From: Natronobacterium texcoconense
GTDB lineage: Archaea; Halobacteriota; Halobacteria; Halobacteriales; Natrialbaceae
DNA: 64,000 nucleotides
Direction: 5' to 3'
Assembly: GCF_900104065.1 (NCBI RefSeq)
Contig: NZ_FNLC01000006.1
Coordinates: 1-64,000 of the forward strand
In this document: piece by piece, positions 17,954 through 25,771 of the stretch
How the letters are laid out: every line of letters begins with the position of its first letter
How positions within the stretch are numbered: position 1 is the stretch's first letter
The notes under the pieces: model-generated
Database searches by the model: none
The model's input: the letters and a program-made list of their open reading frames with translations, nothing else
Told to the model about the DNA's origin: nothing
Program-made: the position numbers and the translations under genes

Positions 17954-19447
17954 ATGACCCTACACGTGACGAACACGTTGACGGGGGAGAAAGAGCCGTT
18001 CGAGCCACAGGATCCCGAGAACGTCTTGCTCTACTACTGTGGCCTGACGGTTTCTGACCCGCCCCACCTGGGCCACGCGCGCTCGTGGGTCCACGTCGAC
18101 GTCATGCACCGCTGGCTCGAGTATCTCGGCTACGACGTCCGTCACGTCGAGAACTTCACCGACGTCAACGAGAAGATCGTCGCCCGCGTCGGCGAGGACG
18201 ACTTAGGCGAGGACGAAAGCGCAGTCGCCGAGAGCTACGTCGAGCACACCCTCGAAGACATGCGCTCGCTGAACCTCCTGCGTGCGGAAGTCTACCCCCG
18301 CGTCTCCGAGCACGTCCCCGAAATCGTCGACCTCGTCGAGACGCTGATCGAGAAGGGGTACGCCTACGAGTCAAACGGTTCGGTCTACTTCGACGTCACC
18401 CAGTTCGACGAGTACGGCAAACTCTCGAACCAGGAACTCGACGAGATCGAATCCCAGGGCGACCCCGACGAACGCTCCGAGAAGCGCCATCCGGCGGACT
18501 TCGCGCTCTGGAAGGCCGGCGGCGTCGACGAAGAGGCGATCGAGGAACACCGACACGAGGGCGCAGCACCGGCCGAGAAAGCCTGCGAGACGTCCCTGAC
18601 CTGGGACTCCCCGTGGGGTGAGGGGCGACCGGGGTGGCACATCGAGTGCTCGGCGATGAGCATGACCCACTTGGACGAGACCCTGGACATCCACGTCGGC
18701 GGTCGCGACCTCGTCTTCCCACACCACGAAAACGAGATCGCCCAGTCCGAGGCGGCGACCGACCAGCAGTTCGCGAACTACTGGCTCCACTGTGAACTGT
18801 TCCAGATGGACGACGAGAAGATGTCCTCGAGTCTCGGCAACTTCGTTACCGTCGACGAGGCCGTCGACCGCTGGGACACGAACGTCCTGCGAACGTTCCT
18901 CACTGCGGGTTCGTACAACAGCAAACAGCTCTACTCCGACGAGACGATCGCCGAGGCCGAGGAGCGATGGGAGCAACTCGAGCGCGCACACGAGGCCGCC
19001 GTCGACGCCATCGACTCGCCGGACGCGGCGACGAAGGTCGACGACGAGACGTTGCAGTCCGCCGTCGACGAGGCTCGTGAGGCCTTCACCGCGGCGATGA
19101 ACGACGACTTCAACACGCGCGAGGCTCAGTCTGCCTTGCTGTCGGTCGCGACCGCGATCAACCGACACCTCGAGGACCGCGAGGAGTACGACTATCGCGG
19201 AGTCAGAGAAGCCGTCGAGACCCTCGAGGAACTCGGCAACGTGCTCGGCCTCTCGTTCACCGGCGACACGACGGGGTCGGCTGCCCTCGCCGGCGACGTG
19301 GTCGACCTCGTCCTCGACGTTCGCGAGCAGGAACGCGATGCGGGCAACTACGAGCGCGCAGACGAACTCCGCGACGAACTCGAGGCGCTGGGAATCGAGG
19401 TCCAGGACACCGACGAGGGTCCGACCTACCGACTCCCCTCGGAGTAA
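17954..19447 (+). CDS. cysS: Cysteinyl-tRNA synthetase
   Basis: This 497-residue class I synthetase charges tRNA(Cys) in the cytoplasm. Seen: zinc-ligand C29 in YYCGLTVSDPPHLGHARS, where PPHLGHA (36-42) is the HIGH motif; the TWDSPWGEGRPGWHIECSAMS zinc/cysteine site; HVGGRDLVFPHHENEIAQSEA; and KMSSS (289-293) as the KMSKS motif. The C-terminal DALR-like helical region and a short domain ending GIEVQDTDEGPTYRL follow. Length fits the family. It is followed two bases later by a convergent CBS protein gene. Confidence 0.97.
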   Translation: MTLHVTNTLTGEKEPFEPQDPENVLLYYCGLTVSDPPHLGHARSWVHVDVMHRWLEYLGYDVRHVENFTDVNEKIVARVGEDDLGEDESAVAESYVEHTLEDMRSLNLLRAEVYPRVSEHVPEIVDLVETLIEKGYAYESNGSVYFDVTQFDEYGKLSNQELDEIESQGDPDERSEKRHPADFALWKAGGVDEEAIEEHRHEGAAPAEKACETSLTWDSPWGEGRPGWHIECSAMSMTHLDETLDIHVGGRDLVFPHHENEIAQSEAATDQQFANYWLHCELFQMDDEKMSSSLGNFVTVDEAVDRWDTNVLRTFLTAGSYNSKQLYSDETIAEAEERWEQLERAHEAAVDAIDSPDAATKVDDETLQSAVDEAREAFTAAMNDDFNTREAQSALLSVATAINRHLEDREEYDYRGVREAVETLEELGNVLGLSFTGDTTGSAALAGDVVDLVLDVREQERDAGNYERADELRDELEALGIEVQDTDEGPTYRLPSE

Positions 19448-20002
19448 TTACTCGATCGCAGTCTGTCTGTGGCGAACGTCGCCGCCGCAGTTCGGGCACT
19501 CTCCCGGGTTGGTTGCGGCGGTAATGAGCGTTCCACACTCGAAACACTCGTAGACGCTCTCCTCTCCGGGATCGTAGTCGACGTCCCGGATCGTCTCCCG
19601 GAGCACTGCTTTGGACGTCGCCTCGTCGAGCGCCTCGATCACGTCGCCAGCCGTGACGACCCCGAGCAACTCGTTTTCGTCGTCGACGACCGGGAGCGCC
19701 ATGAACTCGTTCCGGGAGAAGGTCTTCGCGACGCGGTCGGCCGGATCGTCCGTGTGAACCGAAACGACGCGGTCGGTCGCGACCGCGGACACGGACGCCC
19801 CCTGGTCGGCGTTCAGCAGTTCCCGAAGCGAGACGACTCCCTCGAGGGTGCCGTCCTCGTCGACGACGTAGGCGTAGTAGACGGTGTACTCCGACTCCGA
19901 CGACGACGTACGGATCGCGTCGATGGCGTCGTCTACCGGCACCGTTGCCTCGAAAGAGGCCACGCTCTCCTCGAGTAGTTCTTCGGCAGTCGGTGTGGGC
20001 AT
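19448..20002 (-). CDS. CBS-domain pair with C-terminal zinc ribbon
   Basis: This 184-residue protein has two CBS motifs (about 10-65, with YYAYVVDEDGTLEGVVSLRELL; about 75-130, with FMALPVVDDENELLGVVTAGDVIEAL), which normally bind adenosine nucleotides. A short helix leads to a zinc ribbon CFECGTLITAATNPGECPNCGG (CxxC twice). The start is the ATG at 20002, where the CBS homology begins. The ribbon suggests contact with DNA, RNA or a partner protein. Convergent with cysS, sharing its 3' end. The regulated target is unknown. Confidence 0.88.
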   Translation of the reverse strand: MPTPTAEELLEESVASFEATVPVDDAIDAIRTSSSESEYTVYYAYVVDEDGTLEGVVSLRELLNADQGASVSAVATDRVVSVHTDDPADRVAKTFSRNEFMALPVVDDENELLGVVTAGDVIEALDEATSKAVLRETIRDVDYDPGEESVYECFECGTLITAATNPGECPNCGGDVRHRQTAIE

Positions 20003-20094
20003 ATCCGGCCGTTCGATGTCCAGACAGATAGTGGTATGCTTGATCGTGACCGTCAGCGACGTTGTGCTTTGATCGGCCAGTGACGATTCGCGTC

Positions 20095-20373
20095 CTATCG
20101 AACGCCGTTGCACGACCGCTTCGGTTGATTACTGGAACCGCTCGTTCGATCGGACGGGGAGAGCGTGACGTCACCGAAGCCGTCGACTCGGACGGTATAC
20201 CCGGCGAACGTGAACTCGACAGTGAGTTCCTCGTCTGCCGATTCGACCAGCCGATCGAGTGCATCGGGGTCGATGGCCCGGTACAACGAGGGGTCGAGCG
20301 CCATCGGATCGGTTCCTTCGGCCCTCGCGACCGCTTCGACGACGGCGACGCTCGGTTGTAGTTCTCTCTCCAT
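20095..20373 (-). CDS. HalOD1 output-domain protein (second copy)
   Basis: This 92-residue stand-alone HalOD1 protein has the pattern SVAVVEAVARAEGTDPMALDPSLYRAIDPDALDRLVES followed by VEFTFAGYTVRVDGFGDVTL, the same layout as the protein at 16658-16969 with limited identity. The C-terminus ends in a polar tail. The ATG is at 20373. It lies 92 bases upstream of the CBS gene on the same strand. Role unknown. Confidence 0.83.
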   Translation of the reverse strand: MERELQPSVAVVEAVARAEGTDPMALDPSLYRAIDPDALDRLVESADEELTVEFTFAGYTVRVDGFGDVTLSPSDRTSGSSNQPKRSCNGVR

Positions 20374-20514
20374 ACGACAAATACGATGGCTGGATGGATA
20401 ATCCAGGCGAACGTTCCCGCGATACGGGAACTTCCTCGAGCGCCGCCGTCTCGCGTTTCGTCAGTTCGTGACGCCCGTCACGATACTTATCCGATCGGTC
20501 GTGGTGGAGCCCGT

Positions 20515-21195
20515 ATGTACCGACGCTCGTTCGTCGCGACGGTCGTCGCGACCGGAGCCGTCGCGTCGGCTGGCTGTCTCGGCGACGTCCTCGAGGACGT
20601 GACGACACACTCGGCGTCGCCGGCCGTCGTTGCCGACGCAGCTACGGACGAGACAGCGTACGAGTACCGGGGAACCGAGGAAACTGTCCGAACCGAAACC
20701 GTCGCGGGCGAATCTATCGAGGCAACGAACTACATAAGCGAGTACGTCCGGACGATCGACCTCCCCATCGACGCGTTCGACGCGGAGACCGAAGCCGGCG
20801 TCTTCGGCCTCGTCACGACGCCACGAGTGAGCGTCGCCGGCGAGGAGTTCAACCCCGTCGGGGAGCTGTCCCACGCCGAAATCGCCGAACACGTTCAGGA
20901 CCAGTACGGAGACCTCGCAGTCGACGACGAACCGATCGATCGGCGAACGCGCGAGACGCTCGGCCAGTCGATCACAGTCGACAGCTTCGAGGGCGAAGCC
21001 ACCCTGCTGGAAGACCGGCGAGTCGACGTCTACGTCGACGTCTCACAGCCCGATCACGACGGCGACCATCTCGTGATCACCGGCGTCTATCCCGACGTCG
21101 ACGGCCTCGAGCGCGAGGCCGAACGCGACCGGATCGACGCGCTGATCGACGGGATCGAACACGGTGACGACGTCGACGTGGAACTCGAGTCCTGA
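20515..21195 (+). CDS. DUF6517-type lipoprotein
   Basis: This 226-residue exported protein resembles the haloarchaeal DUF6517 family. The N-terminus is a Tat-like lipoprotein signal: MYRRSFVATVVATGAVASAGCLG, with twin arginine (3-4) and a lipobox SAGC at C21. The mature part starts with ASPAVVADAATDETAYEYRGTEE and continues with conserved ISEYVRTIDLP, TTPRVSVAGEEFNPVGELSHAEIAE and DVYVDVSQPDHDGDHLVITGVYP. It stands alone on the + strand; ATG 20515 is the only start that keeps the signal near the N-terminus. Function unknown. Confidence 0.85.
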   Translation: MYRRSFVATVVATGAVASAGCLGDVLEDVTTHSASPAVVADAATDETAYEYRGTEETVRTETVAGESIEATNYISEYVRTIDLPIDAFDAETEAGVFGLVTTPRVSVAGEEFNPVGELSHAEIAEHVQDQYGDLAVDDEPIDRRTRETLGQSITVDSFEGEATLLEDRRVDVYVDVSQPDHDGDHLVITGVYPDVDGLEREAERDRIDALIDGIEHGDDVDVELES

Positions 21196-21199
21196 AACG

Positions 21200-21424
21200 T
21201 TAGTCCCGATCGGAGTGTGCGTGAGTGGGACGAGCCTTCTCGAACAGCGGCCACGCGAGTACCATCGTCCCGAAGAAAACCAAGAGGAACGTGACCCCGA
21301 CCGGACCCACGGGGAGTCCCAGACTATACAGCCCGATCGTTACGGCGATCGACAGGACGACGACGCCCATGAGCACCGCCTGAACCTCGCTGAAAGCGCC
21401 GGTTGGAGTAGCATCACCGAACAT
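21200..21424 (-). CDS. Small two-helix membrane protein
   Basis: This 74-residue protein has two hydrophobic helices (about 14-32 and 36-57) separated by a GLPVGPVGV turn, and a basic/His-rich end (FEKARPTHAHSDRD). I recognise no family. ATG 21424 is chosen over the upstream start that would add a hydrophobic but AT-rich leader. It faces the DUF6517 gene tail to tail, with 4 bases between. Function unknown. Confidence 0.6.
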   Translation of the reverse strand: MFGDATPTGAFSEVQAVLMGVVVLSIAVTIGLYSLGLPVGPVGVTFLLVFFGTMVLAWPLFEKARPTHAHSDRD

Positions 21425-21515
21425 ACCGAACACAATGAAACAATTGTCTAAATAACCTTCGGAAAGCATATATTTTTCCTATTTTTGGCAATCGGAGTGG
21501 CCGGGTGTAAACAAC

Positions 21516-22571
21516 TCAGAACCCGAGTGCCGTCGCAATCGAGACGCCGCTCGCGAGTGCACCGAGCAGATAGCCACCGATCGCGCCACCGTTGAGCAAC
21601 GGCAGGCCCGCGTGCGCCCGACCCCGGATAACCATGTACATGAGAACGACCAGCCCGGCAATCGTCCCGAGCAACGCCCCAAGTGCCGGCACGTTCAGCG
21701 CGATCCAGGGCACCTCGAGCGCCTCCACCTCGAGGAAGAAGGCCGCGCTCACGACGAGAATCGTTGGGATAACGGCGTCGCCGAGTCCGATGAACAGGGC
21801 GTCGCGCTCGAAGTCCCGCGCGTCCTCGCTTTCGGTCTCCTCGGCGGCGTCCGGATCGGGCGCGAGACCGGGCTCCGGCCCGGGACCGGAACTGGAGGGA
21901 ACGGCTTCGGTCTCGCTGTCAAGCGCGTCGGGTTCACTCGACTCCTCGAGATTCGCGGGATCCGTGCTCTCGAGATAGGAGTACGACAGCGACGTCGGGA
22001 TCACGAGCACGACGGGGATCTTCAGGTCCATCACGCCTTCGGCGAGGTCGAGCATGTGTTCGGTGCCGTAGACGCTGATGGCGTCGTAGACCGCGAGGAC
22101 GGCCAGCAACAGCAACGCCGGCAGAAGGCCGAAGCTGATACCGAACAGTGCGGCCGCGCCAGCGCCCATCAACACCCCCGTTGCGTCGATGACGTACCAC
22201 TCGGGATATAACAGGAGCGCAAGACCGACGCCCAGCGACGCGAGCACGGCGATCACGTTCACCGGCCCGGCCGTGATCACCGGCGGGACGAACTCGGTGA
22301 AGACGAACCAGGCGAGCATCACGCTCACGCCGACGATCAACGCCCGGATCAGCCACTGGAGGTCGAACTTGAACGCCGCGAGCATGAGTCCGGTCGCGGC
22401 GAGGATGATCGCGAAGTAGACGACGCTGTTAGTCGGATCTTCGGGGTTCTCGACGGCCTGTCGGTCGGATTCGTGGAAGGGCTCGATCAGCGCCAGCGCG
22501 CCGAACTGGACGCCCAGAAAGAGGACCACCGTCACGCCAACGGCGACGAGCACCCGCGTCCGATCGTTCAT
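21516..22571 (-). CDS. Presenilin-like intramembrane aspartyl protease (A22, archaeal)
   Basis: This 351-residue protein has nine or so hydrophobic segments and both catalytic motifs: YD (Y162, D163) in AVLAVYDAISVYGTEHM and GLGD (262-265) in FIGLGDAVIP. The PAL-like segment is LPLLNGGAIGGY near the C-terminus. It belongs to the presenilin/signal peptide peptidase superfamily, which cuts transmembrane peptides. Between helices 6 and 7 lies an acidic, Pro-rich loop (about 198-255), longer than in the minimal archaeal homologues. ATG 22571. It stands alone; the substrate is unknown. Confidence 0.9.
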   Translation of the reverse strand: MNDRTRVLVAVGVTVVLFLGVQFGALALIEPFHESDRQAVENPEDPTNSVVYFAIILAATGLMLAAFKFDLQWLIRALIVGVSVMLAWFVFTEFVPPVITAGPVNVIAVLASLGVGLALLLYPEWYVIDATGVLMGAGAAALFGISFGLLPALLLLAVLAVYDAISVYGTEHMLDLAEGVMDLKIPVVLVIPTSLSYSYLESTDPANLEESSEPDALDSETEAVPSSSGPGPEPGLAPDPDAAEETESEDARDFERDALFIGLGDAVIPTILVVSAAFFLEVEALEVPWIALNVPALGALLGTIAGLVVLMYMVIRGRAHAGLPLLNGGAIGGYLLGALASGVSIATALGF

Positions 22572-22718
22572 AGCGCGCCGTTTGCACCCCTCTCGTATGG
22601 GTGTTTTCGTTGGCGCTCGAGGATCGTGTTCGGACAATCGTCTGTGTTATCAAAAGCGTCTGTGACCACCACGAAAGCCCCTGGCTCGAATAGGATCTGA
22701 ATACGATGCTTTCCAATC

Positions 22719-22976
22719 TCAACGAGCGTACAGCGTCGATCCGACGAGCGACGGCAGGTGGACGTCGTCGTCCGGCGTCACCGAAAGATAGGGGCGATCG
22801 ACGGGCCCGAAGACGTCGACCACGCGGCCGACCTCCTCGAGCGAGTCGTCGAGGACCATCGTCCCGATCTCGTGGCGGTGCTCGTCCGCGTCCGCACTCG
22901 TATCACCGTCGTCGGTTCGCAACACGGCAAGTCCCTGTGCGGTCCTGACGACCGTTCCGACACGGCGCATGCTCAT
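22719..22976 (-). CDS. H/ACA ribonucleoprotein subunit Gar1-like
   Basis: This 85-residue protein fits archaeal Gar1, which with Cbf5, Nop10 and L7Ae guides pseudouridylation. The beta-barrel core includes [48 protein letters not shown]. It starts at ATG 22976, overlapping the SRP19 stop as ATGA, so the two are translationally coupled. The SRP19-Gar1 order is common in haloarchaea from memory. A second ATG two codons inside (22970) is also possible. Confidence 0.88.
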   Translation of the reverse strand: MSMRRVGTVVRTAQGLAVLRTDDGDTSADADEHRHEIGTMVLDDSLEEVGRVVDVFGPVDRPYLSVTPDDDVHLPSLVGSTLYAR

Positions 22977-23254
22977 TCGCGCATCGCGACGACGTACGCC
23001 GCCACTGCCTGGACGAGATCGTTTTTCGTCGAGTCGTCCGCACCGCGAACGACGACGCGACCCCGATCTTCCCAGTGCTCTCGAGAGTAGGACTTGTCGC
23101 GTTCTATCGTGGCGTCGTATCCGATCTGCTGGACGGCTTTGGCGATCTCCTCGACCGTCGGCTCCTCGACGGCGAGGTCCTCGGAGACCCGGCGGCCGTC
23201 AGACCTCGAGAGAGAGGCGTCGAGGTAAGCGGGCCAGATGACGTTTTCGACCAT
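22973..23254 (-). CDS. srp19: Signal recognition particle 19 kDa subunit
   Basis: This 93-residue RNA-binding protein assembles with SRP RNA before Ffh binds, for cotranslational targeting to the membrane. Seen: [66 protein letters not shown], with the conserved GRRV and [13 protein letters not shown]. Start ATG 23254. A perfect 9-bp hairpin (23258-23279) lies just upstream. It overlaps Gar1 by 4 bases. Confidence 0.95.
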   Translation of the reverse strand: MVENVIWPAYLDASLSRSDGRRVSEDLAVEEPTVEEIAKAVQQIGYDATIERDKSYSREHWEDRGRVVVRGADDSTKNDLVQAVAAYVVAMRE

Positions 23255-23256
23255 AT

Positions 23257-23280
23257 CATCCCGTCCGTAAGGACGGGATA
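23257..23280. promoter_or_regulatory. Perfect palindrome in front of srp19
   Basis: ATCCCGTCC gtaa GGACGGGAT is a 9-bp inverted repeat with a 4-base loop that abuts the srp19 start codon. A T-run (ttttta on the minus strand) directly precedes it and could be part of the promoter. It could be an operator or an RNA hairpin in a short leader. Confidence 0.55.
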
Positions 23281-23350
23281 AAAATCGGTCGTTCACGGGA
23301 TCGGATGGCGCAGGGTATGGGCAGGTCGTCAGACCGCAACAGCAGTTACT

Positions 23351-23436
23351 CTATAGTAGCCACTGCAAGGCACTGCACACCTGATTGCACGACAGCTGTG
23401 CGATCAGCGTGTAACTAGTTGCAGTTGTTACTATAG
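23351..23436. repeat. Palindromic MITE-like element, copy 2
   Basis: 86 bases from CTATAGTAGCCACTGCAA to TTGCAGTTGTTACTATAG, with an inner dyad (tgcacacctgattgcac / gtgcgatcagcgtgta). It is very close to copy 4 at 60813. It sits between srp19 (97 bases upstream of its start) and the end of the BtuF gene. No coding potential. Confidence 0.88.
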
Positions 23437-23487
23437 TTTGACAACGCTCGTCCGAGAGAAAGTGAACCGCTGATCGACTTCAGGTCG

Positions 23488-24615
23488 CTACTGCCTCGAG
23501 CGAACCAGCACGAGCGACGTCAGCAGAACGGCTACCAGTGCCGTGGAGACGGCGAATCCGGGGATCGAGTCGTCGGCGTCACCGTCCGCGACCGCCGCCG
23601 CTTCTTCGTCGTCTGCGTCAGTTTCGCTCTCGTCAGTTTCGTCTTCCTCGCTATCCGTACCCTCGAGTTCGTCGACAGCTTCCTCGTAGGCCTCGGGGTG
23701 GACAGCCTGGACGATATCTTCGATGGCGTAGACGACGTGGGGGGCCGCCTGGTTGATCTGGTTCGAGTCGACCGCGACTAGCTGGTCGTTCTCGTAGGCG
23801 GTCGTCGCCATCACGCCCTCCGAGAGACCGGGGTCCTCACCCTCTTCGTCGACGCCGTAGATGATCCATTCGGGGTCTTCCTCGATGATCACTTCGTCGC
23901 TGATCTCCTGCCATTCTACGATGCCAGCTTCGGCGCCGAGGTTCTCGACGCCGGCAGTCTGCAGCACCTCGTCCTGGAAGGTCTCCGCGCCGGCCGTCCA
24001 GCCGAAGCCGAGCGACCAGTAGGCAAGCGGTCGGTCCTCACCGTCGACGGCCTCCTCGACGACCTCGAGGCGTTCGTCCATCCAGTCGACGCGCTCCTCT
24101 GCGCCCTCACACTCTCCGATCAGCTGACCGGTCGTGTAAACGTTGTCGCGAACGTCGTCGAGCGACTCCGCGGTTTCGAAGTGATAGACCGTCAGCCCGG
24201 CATCGCGAAGCTGCTGGACGTCCCCATCGACGGTGACGTTGGCAGCCAGAACGACGTCCGGCTCGAGGTCGATCACGGTCTCGACGTCGATACGCTCGTC
24301 TTCCGGAATGTCGATGTCCGTCCGATCACCGGCGTCGTGGTGGTCCGTGTAGTCGTTGATCGGCATGCCGACGAGTTGGTCCTCGGCGCCGATTTCGAAG
24401 ACCGTCTGCGTGTCACTCGGCTGTAGAGCGACGACCCGTTCCGGGGGTTCCTCGAGCGATACCTCCTCACCCGTCGCGTCCGTGAGTTCCATCGGGTGCT
24501 CGCAGTCGACGTCCGGCTGTGCCGTGTCAGCGGCGACACTGCCAGCGATCGTCGCGGGAGCGAGAACGGAGACGACGAGCAAGACTGCCATCAGCGTGGT
24601 CGTTACGTTTCGCAT
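23488..24615 (-). CDS. btuF: Cobalamin/siderophore-type ABC substrate-binding protein with PGF-CTERM anchor
   Basis: This 375-residue binding protein is of the BtuF/FhuD class: ERVVALQPSDTQTVFEIGAEDQLVG at the start of lobe 1, then VETVIDLEPDVVLAANV and PEWIIYGVDEEGEDP in lobe 2. It has a Sec-type signal (MRNVTTTLMAVLLVVSVLAPATIAGSVAA), not a lipobox. The end is an acidic spacer (about 325-347) then SIPGFAVSTALVAVLLTSLVLVRSRQ, a PGF-CTERM sorting signal read by an archaeosortase. It is divergent from btuC across 61 bases that hold a palindrome. The ligand is probably B12 given btuCD, but a siderophore is possible. Confidence 0.87.
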   Translation of the reverse strand: MRNVTTTLMAVLLVVSVLAPATIAGSVAADTAQPDVDCEHPMELTDATGEEVSLEEPPERVVALQPSDTQTVFEIGAEDQLVGMPINDYTDHHDAGDRTDIDIPEDERIDVETVIDLEPDVVLAANVTVDGDVQQLRDAGLTVYHFETAESLDDVRDNVYTTGQLIGECEGAEERVDWMDERLEVVEEAVDGEDRPLAYWSLGFGWTAGAETFQDEVLQTAGVENLGAEAGIVEWQEISDEVIIEEDPEWIIYGVDEEGEDPGLSEGVMATTAYENDQLVAVDSNQINQAAPHVVYAIEDIVQAVHPEAYEEAVDELEGTDSEEDETDESETDADDEEAAAVADGDADDSIPGFAVSTALVAVLLTSLVLVRSRQ

Positions 24616-24640
24616 CGGTCGAGTTATCCACCGCACTCCA

Positions 24641-24652
24641 ACAAATATTTGT
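24641..24652. promoter_or_regulatory. 12-bp palindrome in the btuF/btuC divergent promoter
   Basis: ACAAATATTTGT is a perfect palindrome near the centre of the 61-base gap between the two divergent genes. Its ATATTT core could act as a two-way TATA region, with the flanks as an operator. It is about 26 bases from the btuF ATG and about 25 from the btuC GTG, which fits leaderless transcripts both ways. Confidence 0.5.
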
Positions 24653-24676
24653 CTAAAGCAAGCGAGGTTGATCACT

Positions 24677-25771
24677 GTGAGACTTCGGAGTCGAGCCCTC
24701 TCGTGGTCGATCGCGCTGACGATACTCCTCGTGGGGGTCGTCATCGTCAGCGCCGGGCTCGGCCCGGTCAGAATCGACCCGATCACGGTCGCACTCGCGA
24801 TCATGAACAGTATCGTCGTACCGTCCGGAGTCGGCTTCGGATCGTGGACGGTCCCCGTGTTCGGCTGGGCGATTCCCGTCCCTTCCCTCGAGTACACCGG
24901 GATTTTTGCCTTCGACATACATGGCCCCCACCAGACGATCGTCGCGGATATCAGACTACCGCGTATCGCACTCGCGGCGACGGTCGGATTCGCCCTCGCA
25001 GCCGCGGGAACGGTCATGCAGGGGTTCTTCCGCAATCCCCTCGCCGATCCGTCGATCATCGGGGTCTCGACGGGAGCGGCCGTGGGTGCCGTCGCAGCAC
25101 TGGCGTTCCCCGCGTTCGTTCCGATCGGGTTGCGTCCCGCAGCGTTTCTCAGTGCGATCGCAACGGCGTTTCTCGTCTACGCAATCGCGACCGACGGCGG
25201 GCGAACTCCCGTCGCAACCCTGCTGCTCGCGGGAGTCGCAATCCAGGCGTTTCTCGGTGCAATGATTTCGTACATGCTCGTCCACAGCGGCGATAGCCTC
25301 CGACAGGCGGTCGTCTGGCTGATGGGACATCTCTCGAACAGTACCTGGGACGACGTCTCGCTCTCGCTCCCGTTCGTCCTGATCGGCGTCGTCGTTCTCG
25401 GTGCCTACACACGCGAGATGAACGTTCTCCTGCTCGGCGAGGAGGACGCACACCATCTCGGCGTCGACGTCGAACGAACCAAGCTACTGTTGCTGGCGAT
25501 CGCCAGCGTCGTTACCGCTGCAGGGGTAGCCGTCGCGGGTGTCATCGGATTCGTCGGCCTCGTCGTCCCCCACATCATGCGACTGATCGTCGGCCCCGAC
25601 CACCGGATCCTCCTGCCGACGAGCGCGCTGGCGGGCGCCTCGTTTCTCGTCGTGACCGATACGATAGCACGGTCCGGTCCCGCTGAGGTGCCTGTCGGGA
25701 TCGTAACAGCCGCCTTTGGCGCGCCGTTTTTCCTCTATCTGCTCAAACGACGGGAGGTGCACTCGCTGTGA
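24677..25771 (+). CDS. btuC: Cobalamin-type ABC transporter permease
   Basis: This 364-residue permease of the BtuC/FecCD family has about ten hydrophobic segments. Family marks: DIRLPRIALAATVGFALAAAGTVMQGFFRNPLADPSIIGVSTGAAVGA, GEEDAHHLGVDVERTK (the L-loop that contacts the ATPase) and GVIGFVGLVVPHIMRLIVGPDHR. GTG 24677 is the likely start; upstream codons in the long open frame lie inside the divergent btuF signal region. It overlaps btuD by 4 bases (GTGA). Confidence 0.93.
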   Translation: MRLRSRALSWSIALTILLVGVVIVSAGLGPVRIDPITVALAIMNSIVVPSGVGFGSWTVPVFGWAIPVPSLEYTGIFAFDIHGPHQTIVADIRLPRIALAATVGFALAAAGTVMQGFFRNPLADPSIIGVSTGAAVGAVAALAFPAFVPIGLRPAAFLSAIATAFLVYAIATDGGRTPVATLLLAGVAIQAFLGAMISYMLVHSGDSLRQAVVWLMGHLSNSTWDDVSLSLPFVLIGVVVLGAYTREMNVLLLGEEDAHHLGVDVERTKLLLLAIASVVTAAGVAVAGVIGFVGLVVPHIMRLIVGPDHRILLPTSALAGASFLVVTDTIARSGPAEVPVGIVTAAFGAPFFLYLLKRREVHSL

